A stretch of DNA of 64,000 nucleotides from assembly GCA_037892765.1 (NCBI GenBank), contig JBBKBW010000010.1; one strand, given 5' to 3'. The notes beneath the pieces were generated by a model. That model ran no database searches. It was given only the letters and a program-made list of their open reading frames with translations, and was not told the DNA's origin. The position numbers and the translations under genes are program-made. Shown here piece after piece: positions 1-8,142 of this stretch. Numbering within the stretch: the first letter of the stretch is position 1; each line of letters starts with the position of its first letter. This DNA comes from Clostridium_AQ sp900552125. Lineage in GTDB: Bacteria; Bacillota_I; Bacilli_A; Erysipelotrichales; Erysipelotrichaceae.

Positions 1-219
1 GCTTTTGATGCATCACATCATACTTCTGGTTAACTTAAGTTATTAACTTGATAAGACTATATATAATACTCTCTTTTTTTTATGAAGTCAATAAAAAACT
101 AAGTTTTTGTAGATTTTTTTATATAATGTGTTATACTAACCTTGAGAATAGGAGAAATCTTTAGTTAAAAATTGTATGCAAATATAAAAGGTTATTATGC
201 TAATGAAAGGAGATTCATT

Positions 220-441
220 ATGAGCAATATGAGAATTAGTCTTTCTTTTAGACAGGGATTGAATTTTTCAAAATGTTTATTTGGAAAAAGAGCTACAACA
301 TATGATGATTCTGTATTAAATGATAGCGTTGATATAGCGTGGAAAAGAACAGGGGATTATTTGAGGGAGGAATTGATTGACTATGAAAGAGGAAAATATA
401 GAAAATCCAAAAAAGGGCTTAAATATGTCACAAGAAGATGA
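220..441 (+). CDS. Small hypothetical protein (73 aa)
   Basis: I do not recognise this protein. The ATG at 220 is chosen because AAAGGAG (206-212) lies 7 bases before it; a longer reading from 172 has no such site. The product is small and basic at its end (RKSKKGLKYVTRR), with no signal peptide or membrane segment. Its 3' end overlaps the start of the DUF2335 gene by about 60 bases in another frame, so the two are probably translated from one message. Function unknown; it may simply be a partner ORF of the DUF2335 protein. Confidence 0.55.
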   Translation: MSNMRISLSFRQGLNFSKCLFGKRATTYDDSVLNDSVDIAWKRTGDYLREELIDYERGKYRKSKKGLKYVTRR

Positions 442-903
442 TTCTAATTTTTTAGATGTGGATGAGAATGCTCCTGATTATATAAAAAATGCAAATGATA
501 TTCTTGAAAAGCTTAAGCCTGAGGAAAAGGAAGCTGTTATACAAATAGCTGAATATAAGTTTAGTGGTCCTATTCCACACCCAAGTATTTTAGCTGGGTA
601 TAATAAAATAGACCCTGGAATTGCTGATAGAATTGTTAAAATGGCTGAGAAAGAACAAGAAGCTGTTATTGAACATAGAAAAAGTATTTTGAAATTACAA
701 GGTAGAGATTATTTACTTGGAGCAGTTTTTTTGTTTATTATTGTTATTACTACGATATAATAATAGGGGCTATTTTAATTGCTATTGGTAAAAATTTTGG
801 AGGGTGGGCTTCATTACTAGTTGGAATAGGCATGATTGTTAGATTGTTTCTAACTAAAGGTAAAGAAGATGTAAAAAAAGAAAATAAATCGAACACCCAA
901 TGA
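383..903 (+). pseudogene. DUF2335 predicted membrane protein, interrupted by a -1 frameshift
   Basis: The first part (383-760) carries the DUF2335 core: a Pro/His motif (SGPIPHPSILAGY), a helix IADRIVKMAEKEQE and the first membrane helix (LLGAVFLFIIVIT). It then stops at TAA 758. The -1 frame continues from about 757 as IIGAILIAIGKNFGG and a second hydrophobic stretch WASLLVGIGMIVRLF, ending at TGA 901. Family members normally have both membrane helices, so one base is missing from an intact gene of about 175 residues. The break lies in an ATATAATAATA tract that looks like a trinucleotide repeat that lost one A. The start could be TTG 377 or ATG 383; GGGAGG at 365-370 serves both. The family's role is not known to me. 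Confidence 0.7.
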
Positions 904-969
904 GGCAAAGACGTTAAATAATAAATTAGTATCCGCAAGTGTTTTAACGAAATAAAAAGCTGTATTAAG

Positions 970-1021
970 AAAAAAGGCAATGCTCAGTATGGATAAACTA
1001 CTCATAAGCATTGCCTTTTTT
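970..1021. terminator. Bidirectional rho-independent terminator
   Basis: AAAAAGGCAATGCT (971-984) is complementary to AGCATTGCCTTTTT (1007-1020). The A-run on one side and T-run on the other would let it work in both directions. It closes the DUF2335 transcript. Confidence 0.75.
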
Positions 1022-1588
1022 GATATAATTAGATTATGGAAAACACGACTTTTATACAATCTAATTACAGTAATGATTATAACGCATTTCAGTAATCTTC
1101 TATACTAAATTCAGATATAAAATTGATAAAATCGAAATGATTGTCTCTTTTTTTAGGGCAATACAAGAAGTGAATTTGTATAAATATCTGAAAAGAAAAA
1201 GTTGTTGAGGTAAAAAGGGATATCGCAGATAACTTATAATATGTGATTAAAATGAGATTAATTTTATGTGCGAATAAACCTTTTCATATATTTTGTGACA
1301 TAATTATGAAAGCAGTTGATGAGACAAAAAAGATGTGCTAGCACACATCCTTTTTCCATTCTTATAAATATAAGAATAAATATTTACTGTTGTCATCCTG
1401 ACACCTATATTATACAACATAAAATATAAATGTAAAGGACATTACTCCACTTGCGAGTATGACGAAAATACGGTATAGTATTTAGGAAGATAACTATAAT
1501 AAGTTAAATCTTTATTATCTTTTGTAACCTTTTTGTATTCACAACATATAATTGCATAAACTATGATAAAAATAATGGAGGAATGTTG
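1022..1588. other. Intergenic stretch with one hairpin
   Basis: No supported gene. A short stem, GATGTG with CACATC followed by T5 (1326-1355), looks like a terminator or the relic of one. TATAAT at 1547-1552 could serve the gene at 1589, but no well-spaced -35 is visible. Confidence 0.4.
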
Positions 1589-1951
1589 ATGAGAATTAAA
1601 AATGATAATGTTTTAGTACATTTACGTAGTTTTGGTTTTTCTTTGGAAGAAAGTAATGCACAAGGGTTTGTTCGCTGGCAGAAAGTTATTGGTAATATGA
1701 TCGTTACGATTGCAAATGGACAATTTGAAAATAAAATCAGAGTATCTCTTTTACAGGACAAAGATGGACATATTCGTACAACTTATCATGATATCCTTGC
1801 TTATACAGAGTTAATCTGTTCATTACAGGATGCTGGTTTAACGGGAGAAAGCATGGGACAGGAATCATTTGAAGAAAGTGATCCGTTAGGTATCATGGAT
1901 AATCCTTTAGAATCATTTCCACGTAAGCCTGAAGGCTTTATGACTATATAA
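1589..1951 (+). CDS. Hypothetical protein (120 aa)
   Basis: I do not recognise this protein. ATG 1589 is preferred over 1583 because GGAGGA (1577-1582) touches the earlier ATG but is 6 bases from the later one. The product is soluble, mixed alpha/beta by eye, with an acidic C-terminal part (EESDPLGIMDNPLE) and no membrane segment or clear catalytic motif. It lies 14 bases before the PHP gene on the same strand, so the two are probably co-transcribed, with the phosphatase behind them. The N-terminal FGFSLEESNAQGFVRWQKVIG suggests a compact fold, but a name would be a guess. Confidence 0.75.
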   Translation: MRIKNDNVLVHLRSFGFSLEESNAQGFVRWQKVIGNMIVTIANGQFENKIRVSLLQDKDGHIRTTYHDILAYTELICSLQDAGLTGESMGQESFEESDPLGIMDNPLESFPRKPEGFMTI

Positions 1952-1965
1952 TCTGGGGCAGCCAT

Positions 1966-2754
1966 ATGATTGATGGACATATACATTTAGAAAATGGACC
2001 ATTGAGTACAGATTATGTAATGCAATTTGTACAGGCAGCAATCGATACAGGTTTAGATACGATTCAGATCTTAGACCATACTCATCGTTTTATTGAATTT
2101 CAGCCAATGTATGAACCTTTGAAAAAAGCATCTTTATATCAAAAAGAATGGTTTGAAAAAAAGCAGTTGGAACCTCTTCAGCATTATTATGATTTAATTG
2201 AGAATATGAAAGAAATGAAACTTCCTATTGAGGTACGTTTTGGGCTTGAAGTGTGTTATGCTCCACAGGATAAAGTCTTTTTAAAAAATATACTAGCGCA
2301 ATACCCATATGATTTTCTAATTGGAAGTATTCATTCAATTGATGGCTTACTGTATGATATGAATGCATTTTCCCGGGAAATTTTATGGGATAAATTTAAT
2401 ACTAATCAGATATATCAGCGTTATTATGAAATTATGAAAGATATGATTAAAAGTGATTTGTTTACACAGATTGGTCATCCTGATCAATTAAAGATTTTTT
2501 ACTATGAACCAGATTATGATTTAACATCTACTTATGAAGAAATAGCGAAGTTAGCAAAGCAGCATGACGTATATATGGAATCAAATACAGGCTGCCATTA
2601 TCGTTATCATCATGAAGATTTAGGTACCAATGAGCAGTTTATGAAACAGCTAGTAAAATATGGAGTAAAGATTATGCCAGCTAGTGATGCACATGTACCC
2701 GAACATGTTGGCATGAATATAAAAGAGCTGTATGAAAAGCTACAGTTAAATTAG
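1966..2754 (+). CDS. PHP-domain phosphoesterase (histidinol-phosphatase-like)
   Basis: The protein begins MIDGHIHLE, the first metal-binding His-x-His of PHP domains, followed by LDHTH (about 36-40), FGLEVCYAP (metal Glu), GSIHSIDG, IGHPDQLK and near the C-terminus ASDAHVPEHVG. All metal-ligand motifs of the trinuclear PHP site are present, and 262 residues is the usual length of HisK-type histidinol phosphatases. No other histidine-biosynthesis gene is nearby, so the substrate is uncertain; another small phosphate monoester is equally possible. Cytosolic. It follows the hypothetical gene by 14 bases and precedes a histidine phosphatase by 15, suggesting a small phosphatase operon. Confidence 0.88.
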   Translation: MIDGHIHLENGPLSTDYVMQFVQAAIDTGLDTIQILDHTHRFIEFQPMYEPLKKASLYQKEWFEKKQLEPLQHYYDLIENMKEMKLPIEVRFGLEVCYAPQDKVFLKNILAQYPYDFLIGSIHSIDGLLYDMNAFSREILWDKFNTNQIYQRYYEIMKDMIKSDLFTQIGHPDQLKIFYYEPDYDLTSTYEEIAKLAKQHDVYMESNTGCHYRYHHEDLGTNEQFMKQLVKYGVKIMPASDAHVPEHVGMNIKELYEKLQLN

Positions 2755-2769
2755 CATTAGGAGTAAGAT

Positions 2770-3330
2770 ATGGGAATTTATTTTGTAAGACATGGACAGA
2801 CTGATTGGAATGTGATGGGTAAGCTACAAGGAAGCAGTGATATTGAATTAAACCAGACAGGCAGAGAACAGGCTGAGATTACTAGGGAACATCTAAAAAC
2901 AATTCACATGGATGAAATATATTGTTCACCTCTAAAACGAGCAAAGGAAACTGCCGAAATTATAAACGAGTTATGGCATTTGCCAATACAGCTGGATGAT
3001 CGATTAAGAGAACGTAATTTTGGTAAAATGGAAGGTTGTTTGCGCAAAGATATACCATTTGATAATATCTGGTCTTGTACAGAGGAAGTAAAATTTCAGG
3101 ATGGAGAAAATGCTGTAGATTTTTATAAACGTGTTGAACAGTTTTTATCTGAAATCGTTCCTATGGCTAAGGATAAAGAAATTTTAATAGTTGCCCATGG
3201 TGGAGTAAGTATTCCTTTTCAATGTTACTTTGAGGGGTATGATCATGTGGATAATCTAACAAAACTCATTATATCTAACTGTGAAGTAAAAGCTTATAAA
3301 ATAGAAGAAAAACAAATTAGTAAAGGATAG
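2770..3330 (+). CDS. Histidine phosphatase family protein (phosphoglycerate mutase-like)
   Basis: The N-terminus has the RHGQTDWN signature, whose His is the phospho-acceptor. CSPLKRAKETAEI follows at about 55-67, then LRERNFGKMEG, and near residue 142 VAHGGVS with the second catalytic His. At 186 residues it fits broad-specificity phosphatases of the PhoE/GpmB type rather than glycolytic mutase. GGAGTAAG precedes the start by a few bases. It sits behind the PHP gene in the same transcript and is closed by a terminator. The substrate cannot be read from sequence. Confidence 0.9.
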   Translation: MGIYFVRHGQTDWNVMGKLQGSSDIELNQTGREQAEITREHLKTIHMDEIYCSPLKRAKETAEIINELWHLPIQLDDRLRERNFGKMEGCLRKDIPFDNIWSCTEEVKFQDGENAVDFYKRVEQFLSEIVPMAKDKEILIVAHGGVSIPFQCYFEGYDHVDNLTKLIISNCEVKAYKIEEKQISKG

Positions 3331-3337
3331 CTTATGA

Positions 3338-3368
3338 AAGATTCCAAACGGAGTCTTTTTTCTTTTTA
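3338..3368 (+). terminator. Rho-independent terminator
   Basis: GATTCC-AAAC-GGAGTC (3340-3355) with one G-T pair, followed by a long T tract. It ends the phosphatase transcript. Confidence 0.75.
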
Positions 3369-3450
3369 TATGTATGCATGTGTATTAAGATTTCTACATT
3401 TTATTATGTGATTTTTATGGTAATTTTATGGGCTAAAACGCTGTAAGAGA

Positions 3451-3479
3451 TTGACATTAGCAGTGAAAAGAATTAAAAT
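3451..3479 (+). promoter_or_regulatory. Sigma-A type promoter for the NifU-like/GGGtGRT operon
   Basis: TTGACA (3451-3456), 17-base spacer, TAAAAT (3474-3479). Transcription would start near 3486, leaving a leader of about 160 bases before the ATG at 3647. Confidence 0.75.
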
Positions 3480-3548
3480 AAAAACGGCGGTATTCTATTC
3501 TTGTGAATTATTGAACTTATAAGAAATAATGCTTATCGCTTGTGCAGA

Positions 3549-3602
3549 TGTCATTTAATAGAGGAGATGACAGTTGCGTAAAAAGCCAAAGCTTTTTTTA
3601 CG
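3549..3602 (+). promoter_or_regulatory. Structured leader with terminator-like hairpin before the NifU-like gene
   Basis: Two hairpins follow each other: TGTCAT (3549-3554) with ATGACA (3567-3572), then CGTAAAAAGC with GCTTTTTTTACG (about 3577-3602), whose 3' arm contains T7. The second could act as an intrinsic terminator inside the leader. I recognise no known riboswitch class. An attenuation role is inferred only from position. Confidence 0.4.
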
Positions 3603-3646
3603 AAAAGCGGTATATGTCATGGATTGTGAGAAAGGAGAAAAATGAC

Positions 3647-4339
3647 ATGATTTATTCAAAAGAAGTTGAAAACATGTGCACTGTTAAGTGTGGTGCAAGC
3701 CATGGATGTGCACCTATTCCTGAAGAAGGAAAATGGGTTTACTCTCGTGAAATCAAAGACATTTCTGGTTTGACACACGGTATCGGATGGTGTGCTCCTC
3801 AGCAGGGTGCCTGCAAACTTACCTTAAATGTTAAAGAAGGTATTATTGAGGAAGCATTAATTGAAACAATCGGATGCTCTGGTATGACACACTCAGCTGC
3901 AATGGCAAGTGAAGCAATCGTTGGTAAAACACTGTTAGAAGCAGTAAATACTGACCTTGTTTGTGATGCAATCAACACTGCTATGCGTGAATTATTCTTA
4001 CAGATCATTTATGGTCGTACACAGTCTGCGTTCTCTGAAAACGGACTTCCAGTTGGAGCTGGTCTAGAAGACCTTGGTAAAGGTACTCGTTCTCAGGTAG
4101 GTACTGTATACTCTACTAAAGTGAAAGGACCTCGTTATCTTGATTTAGCAGAAGGATACATTCTACAGATGGGACTTGATGAAAACAATGAAATCATCGG
4201 TTATGAATATGTAAATATGGGTGTATTCATGGATGCTGTTAAGAAAGGCGTAAATCCTGAAGAAGCTTTAAACAACGCTAAGAAAACTTATGGTCGTTAT
4301 GCAGATGCTGTTAAATATATCGACCCAAGACACGAATAG
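3647..4339 (+). CDS. NifU/IscU-like iron-sulfur scaffold protein, partner of GGGtGRT protein
   Basis: ATG 3647 is preferred because AAAGGAG (3632-3638) lies just before it; the longer frame from 3542 runs through the leader hairpins. The 230-residue product has an unusual Cys-rich N-terminus (MCTVKCGASHGC), then GWCAPQQGACK and the scaffold-like segment ALIETIGCSGMTHSAAMASEAIVGK, which resembles the first conserved Cys of NifU/IscU N domains (ETIGCSG). The family is annotated as an Fe-S assembly scaffold, but it is longer than IscU and its partner is of unknown function. It precedes the GGGtGRT gene by 11 bases, a pairing I know from other anaerobic Bacillota. Real biochemical role uncertain. 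Confidence 0.8.
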   Translation: MIYSKEVENMCTVKCGASHGCAPIPEEGKWVYSREIKDISGLTHGIGWCAPQQGACKLTLNVKEGIIEEALIETIGCSGMTHSAAMASEAIVGKTLLEAVNTDLVCDAINTAMRELFLQIIYGRTQSAFSENGLPVGAGLEDLGKGTRSQVGTVYSTKVKGPRYLDLAEGYILQMGLDENNEIIGYEYVNMGVFMDAVKKGVNPEEALNNAKKTYGRYADAVKYIDPRHE

Positions 4340-4350
4340 GAGGAAAAATC

Positions 4351-5352
4351 ATGGCATTATTTGAAGGATACGAAAGACGTATTGATAAAATCAATGAAGT
4401 ATTAAACACATATGGTATTTCTTCCATCGAAGAAGCAAAGAAATTATGTGACGATTTAGGTGTTGATGTATACAACATCGTTAAAGGCATTCAGCCAATT
4501 TGTTTTGAAAATGCATGCTGGGCATATATTGCTGGGGCTGCAATTGCAATTAAAAAAGGTGACAAAACTGCATATGATGTAGCAAAATCATTAGGTGAAG
4601 GTCTACAGAGCTTCTGTATTCCTGGATCTGTTGCTGATGATCGTAAAGTAGGTTTAGGTCATGGTAACTTAGCAGCAATGCTATTAAGTGATGAAACTAA
4701 ATGTTTCGCATTCCTTGCAGGACATGAAAGTTTCGCAGCTGCAGAAGGTGCTATTGGTATTGCACGTAATGCAAATAAAGCTCGTAAAGAACCACTTCGC
4801 GTTATCTTAAACGGTTTAGGAAAAGACGCAGCAAAAATTATTTCTCGTATCAATGGATTTACTTATGTAGAAACTCAGTTTGATTACTTCACTGGAGAAT
4901 TGAAAGAACTTTCTAGAACTGCTTATTCTCAGGGAGAAAGAGCTGCAGTTAACTGCTATGGTGTAGACGATGTACGTGAAGGTGTTGCAGTAATGCATCA
5001 TGAAGGTGTAGATGTTTCTATCACTGGTAACTCTACAAACCCTACTCGTTTCCAGCATCCAGTTGCAGGTACATACAAAAAAGAATGTGTTGAACAAGGT
5101 AAGAAATACTTCTCTGTAGCAAGTGGTGGTGGAACTGGACGTACACTTCACCCAGATAATATGGCTGCAGGTCCTGCATCTTATGGTATGACAGATACAA
5201 TGGGACGTATGCACTCTGATGCTCAGTTTGCTGGTTCTTCTTCTGTTCCTGCTCACGTAGAAATGATGGGACTAATCGGTATGGGTAATAACCCAATGGT
5301 TGGTGCTAGTGTTGCAGTTGCAGTAGCTGTATCAGAAGCAATGAATAAATAA
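4351..5352 (+). CDS. GGGtGRT protein
   Basis: Named for the motif seen here as SGGGTGRTLHPDNMAAG (about residues 253-269). The 333-residue protein begins MALFEGYERRIDKINEVL and ends with a Gly/Ala-rich run (GMGNNPMVGASVAVAVAVSEAMNK). It is a conserved family of unknown function, almost always beside a NifU-like scaffold gene, as here with an 11-base gap and its own GGAGG. Codon use is regular and C-ending codons are more frequent than in neighbours, as in highly expressed genes. No membrane segment. Its glycine-rich motif suggests cofactor or nucleotide binding, but that is inference. Confidence 0.9.
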   Translation: MALFEGYERRIDKINEVLNTYGISSIEEAKKLCDDLGVDVYNIVKGIQPICFENACWAYIAGAAIAIKKGDKTAYDVAKSLGEGLQSFCIPGSVADDRKVGLGHGNLAAMLLSDETKCFAFLAGHESFAAAEGAIGIARNANKARKEPLRVILNGLGKDAAKIISRINGFTYVETQFDYFTGELKELSRTAYSQGERAAVNCYGVDDVREGVAVMHHEGVDVSITGNSTNPTRFQHPVAGTYKKECVEQGKKYFSVASGGGTGRTLHPDNMAAGPASYGMTDTMGRMHSDAQFAGSSSVPAHVEMMGLIGMGNNPMVGASVAVAVAVSEAMNK

Positions 5353-5376
5353 TTCATAAAGAAAAATAAACTTATA

Positions 5377-5420
5377 AAAGCTGTACATATTACTTAGCTG
5401 AAATATGTACAGCTTTTTTT
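5377..5420 (+). terminator. Strong rho-independent terminator
   Basis: AAAAGCTGTACATATT (5377-5392) pairs with AATATGTACAGCTTTT, followed by a T run. It ends the NifU-like/GGGtGRT operon. Confidence 0.9.
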
Positions 5421-5939
5421 ATGATTTAGGAATTATCATGCAATTTCTCATATAGATTTATAAAGAACAAGAAAAGTGCCACATAATTTGCCGCTTGTCT
5501 ATAAAAATATGTATTAATTATATCAAAAATTTCTTTTAGTATGTCCTTTGTGAGACTTTTTTTAAACTCTTATGTTCGGATAATATAGCTCCAGCAGTTT
5601 TTGTTATATTATCTAACTTCACATGCACTAGTTTCTCCACTAAAATTTGAGAAAAGTTCAGTTAAAGTCTTGCTTTTCTTTTTTTATCGGGGATAGCTTT
5701 ATTCCGTTTTCATAGAAAACATGTCCAATAAGACTTTTGGCAATAAAATTCCATTCCTGTTAATCCATCTTTTTATCTTAATTTGATTTCCATGTTTTGA
5801 CATAATCTTACAAACATTCATAAAGAATGTTTACCACCTTTTCTTAACTACATAATATTATATAAATTGCTTAAATATGTGTTGATTGGAAATTAAGCTA
5901 GTATAGATAAATTTGGATTATATAATAAAACACCACTCG
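5421..5939. other. Intergenic stretch, possible decayed coding sequence
   Basis: No intact gene. Read on the minus strand, parts look like decayed coding sequence (for example KSLTKDILKEIFDIINTYF followed by a hydrophobic run), with stops and frame breaks. I cannot assign it to a family. No clear inverted repeats of an insertion sequence are seen. Confidence 0.3.
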
Positions 5940-6125
5940 TTAATTACTAACAAGTGGTGTTTCAGTTTTCTCATCTTTTTGTAAGGCGGAGTCAATTAAT
6001 TTAATCATTTCTAAAGCACTTCGAAAAGATTCTTTACGGTTTTGTTCTACCCATTCAATAGTACCTTGCCAAGTTTCTTGCTGATTATCTTTTACTACAA
6101 TAAGGAAGCTATTATTCTTTTTCAT
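5940..6125 (-). CDS. Small WQG-motif protein (61 aa) under a SARP-type promoter
   Basis: Start ATG at 6125 (minus strand) follows GAGGAG by 10 bases; a GTG at 6134 would touch the ribosome site. The product has one beta-alpha unit: FLIVVKDNQQETWQGTIEWV, then FRSALEMIKLIDSAL. The same pattern (TWQGSLFYKNQ, then TILDLIKIIIKLL) forms the end of the neighbouring 150-residue protein, so the two are relatives. Function unknown; small proteins of this look are common in Clostridia, but I know no characterised member. The promoter just upstream (6149-6181, minus) has the same 11-bp repeat architecture as those of the fibre genes, so it probably belongs to the same regulon. Confidence 0.7.
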   Translation of the reverse strand: MKKNNSFLIVVKDNQQETWQGTIEWVEQNRKESFRSALEMIKLIDSALQKDEKTETPLVSN

Positions 6126-6148
6126 TGTGCTCACGCTCCTCTATTATT

Positions 6149-6181
6149 AGTATAATGTATGTAAGTCACAAGAATGTCATA
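6149..6181 (-). promoter_or_regulatory. SARP-type promoter E (11-bp direct repeats)
   Basis: On the minus strand: TATGAC (6181-6176), 5 bases, TGTGAC (6170-6165), 10 bases, TATACT (6154-6149). Repeat period is 11 bp. It reads into the 61-residue protein gene. Confidence 0.65.
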
Positions 6182-6182
6182 A

Positions 6183-6635
6183 TTAATTAGAAATTGGATT
6201 GTTTAATAATTTTATAATTATTTTAATGAGATCAAGAATTGTAGTATAAGGATATTCCTGATTTTTATAGAATAAGGATCCTTGCCATGTATTATTGTTT
6301 CTAGAAACAACAACAACATCGAAGTCAGCAGTTTTTCCTTTATGCTCTTGTAGGGCTTGATAAAGACAATATGTTTTTGGTTTATTCTGATAAGGGTATT
6401 GATTATTTTCATTCTTAAAACTTCGAATTGTTTTTGAAGCTAATGGATTACCATTCTTATTAAATATCATGTCAAATTTTAAAAATAAATCGTTTATATC
6501 TAGGAAGGATATAGGAGATGTTGTCGTGTTATTATATGCTGTACCAGTTATTTCATATTCATTAAATGTATCAATGCATAAGCGAATGATATTGAAAGGA
6601 ATGCTATTTATATATTTATCCATATTTTGCCTCAA
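6183..6635 (-). CDS. Hypothetical protein coupled to the BTAD regulator (150 aa)
   Basis: The start ATG overlaps the stop of the regulator gene by 4 bases, so translation is likely coupled. The N-terminal half (about 1-90) has no match I recognise. The C-terminal part (about 98-145) reads FDVVVVSRNNNTWQGSLFYK and then a hydrophobic helix TTILDLIKIIIKLL. This is the module that makes up the separate 61-residue protein downstream. No signal peptide. The constant position beside the regulator suggests a partner or antagonist of it, but this is inference from context only. Confidence 0.75.
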   Translation of the reverse strand: MRQNMDKYINSIPFNIIRLCIDTFNEYEITGTAYNNTTTSPISFLDINDLFLKFDMIFNKNGNPLASKTIRSFKNENNQYPYQNKPKTYCLYQALQEHKGKTADFDVVVVSRNNNTWQGSLFYKNQEYPYTTILDLIKIIIKLLNNPISN

Positions 6636-7870
6636 AATCTTGAATCAGATCCTGAATATACTTCTTTAATATGAATATCTATAGTAAAGCTTGTCTGATT
6701 TAATGAATAACGAATTTTTCTTAATACACGATCTAATGCCATAACTGAGTTTTCATAGTTACAAGCAGTTAATAAAATAATGAATTGGTTCGAACTTAAT
6801 TGTGAGACGATATCTCCGGTTCTTAGTCCTGTAGTCAGTGCATCTTTAATTTTATTCATCGTTTTCTTAAAGAAAGTTTTATTGTTTTCTTTATCAGATT
6901 CAAAACGAGCACAATCTTTTAGAGTAACTAAGCAAAGCTGGCTGCAGATTCCTAAACGGTTTATTCCTCGAGATTGAACGGCATACAATTCTTTAAATGT
7001 TCCATATTCACAGAAAAAAGCACCATGTTTTGATTTTTCTTCTTCGATTAATTCTTTTTGAATATCATTAATATCAGAATTTTTTTCTAAACTAATATTC
7101 TTAATAAGTTTATGTAAGTCCTGTAAAGTTTTAGATGGATGAATCCCTAATGATGAATATAAAAGACTAGTTGTATGATCATAGGCGTCTAAAGCTTTTT
7201 TGTATTGCTTTTTAAGATATAATGAACGAATTAGTATTTCGTAAAATCCTTCTTCTAATTCATCAATATCTATTGCTTTTCTTGCTAAGAGTTCCATTTG
7301 ATCATATTCTTTATCTTTTTCTAAAATTTGTGCATATTCAATAAGTCTTCCTATGAAAATAGAATGGTAATATGCTGCTTTGGCTAAGATTACATGATCT
7401 CCTTTGATTTCAGATAAGTATTTACCAGTATAAAGCTTAAATATAGTTTGATAGTTTTCTTCAACATCTTGTTTGTTTTTTATTAGATTATTACAGATTT
7501 CAAATTGTTCTACATCTAAAGTAATATCATATGCTTGATTAATAGCATAAGAACTTTTTCCAGTAATAATGAAGTCGTTTATCTGAAACTCTTTTTTCAA
7601 TAATGTACGAAGTCGATAAACTAAGTTCTTCAATGCTCCAATTGGGTTATCTATTTCGTCATAGTACCACAAAAGTTCTGAAAGTTCAGTAGAAGGTACT
7701 GTATTTTGATGATGCATTAGTAAGTAAGACAAAAGTTTGATCAGTTTATCAGATTTAATGTGATCACTATAAATTGTCTTGTTGTGATAAGTAAATGAAA
7801 ACTTATAAAACATTGTAATATAGATTTTATTATCAATGTTTTCTGGTTTGCTGTCTACCATAGTATCCAT
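6632..7870 (-). CDS. SARP-like transcriptional regulator: winged helix + BTAD + degenerate GGDEF-like domain
   Basis: Three parts are visible in 412 residues. Residues about 20-110 are an OmpR-type winged helix of SARP form (KLIKLLSYLLMHHQ, LSELLWYYDE, ALKNLVYRLRTLLKK). Residues 117-260 are a helical BTAD/TPR repeat domain (VEQFE, ARKAIDIDELEEGFYEILIR, LGIHPSKTLQDLHK). Residues about 280-405 resemble a GGDEF fold with lost signature (RTGDIVSQLSSNQFIILL at about 351). Start ATG 7870 follows AGAAAGGATAG. No phospho-receiver or sensor domain is present. The gene is divergent from the TasA-like operon at 8227. SARPs bind direct repeats with 11-bp period, and six such promoters lie in this island, so I infer that it is their activator. 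The C-terminal domain may sense a ligand or partner. Confidence 0.85.
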   Translation of the reverse strand: MDTMVDSKPENIDNKIYITMFYKFSFTYHNKTIYSDHIKSDKLIKLLSYLLMHHQNTVPSTELSELLWYYDEIDNPIGALKNLVYRLRTLLKKEFQINDFIITGKSSYAINQAYDITLDVEQFEICNNLIKNKQDVEENYQTIFKLYTGKYLSEIKGDHVILAKAAYYHSIFIGRLIEYAQILEKDKEYDQMELLARKAIDIDELEEGFYEILIRSLYLKKQYKKALDAYDHTTSLLYSSLGIHPSKTLQDLHKLIKNISLEKNSDINDIQKELIEEEKSKHGAFFCEYGTFKELYAVQSRGINRLGICSQLCLVTLKDCARFESDKENNKTFFKKTMNKIKDALTTGLRTGDIVSQLSSNQFIILLTACNYENSVMALDRVLRKIRYSLNQTSFTIDIHIKEVYSGSDSRF

Positions 7871-8010
7871 TTTATCTATCCTTTCTCCCTAAATTCCAGT
7901 AACATTTGTCCAATGCTTTATTATTATAATGCTTTTATAGCAATTTAACCAGTAGTTCTATTAAATTTTGATCAGAATAAACGAATAAAATTTTACTAAA
8001 ATAGCTAGAA

Positions 8011-8044
8011 TGTTACTAGCTTGTGACATCCTTTATTGTATACT
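8011..8044 (+). promoter_or_regulatory. SARP-type promoter A
   Basis: TGTTAC (8011-8016), 5 bases, TGTGAC (8022-8027), 11 bases, TATACT (8039-8044). It lies in the 356-base gap between the regulator and the first fibre operon, upstream of promoter B. The rest of this gap holds promoter B and AT-rich sequence. Confidence 0.6.
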
Positions 8045-8142
8045 TTTTAAGAAAAGTTAGGCTTTCATCGATTAGCCATTTATAATTAGAAATGTTTATT
8101 TTTACTTTTTTACTTCATAATAAATAGGCTAATTTCAAAGCA

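Noticed and set aside
1286..1312. TGTGAC near 1290 as a further SARP site
   Set aside because: The partner repeat 11 bp upstream and the -10 are both absent.
3501..3518. Rex operator in the NifU-like leader (TTGTGAA followed by TTATTGAACTT)
   Set aside because: Only the left half fits the consensus.
3542..3646. Longer start for the NifU-like protein
   Set aside because: The extra 35 residues would be encoded by the hairpin leader, and a good AAAGGAG precedes ATG 3647.
4816..5256. 146-residue open frame on the minus strand
   Set aside because: It lies wholly opposite the GGGtGRT gene, has an odd Cys/Thr/Ser-rich composition and no ribosome site; it is a shadow of that gene's codon pattern.
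7883..7915. TGTTAC on the minus strand before the BTAD gene as a seventh SARP site
   Set aside because: No second hexamer 11 bp away and no -10 at the right distance.
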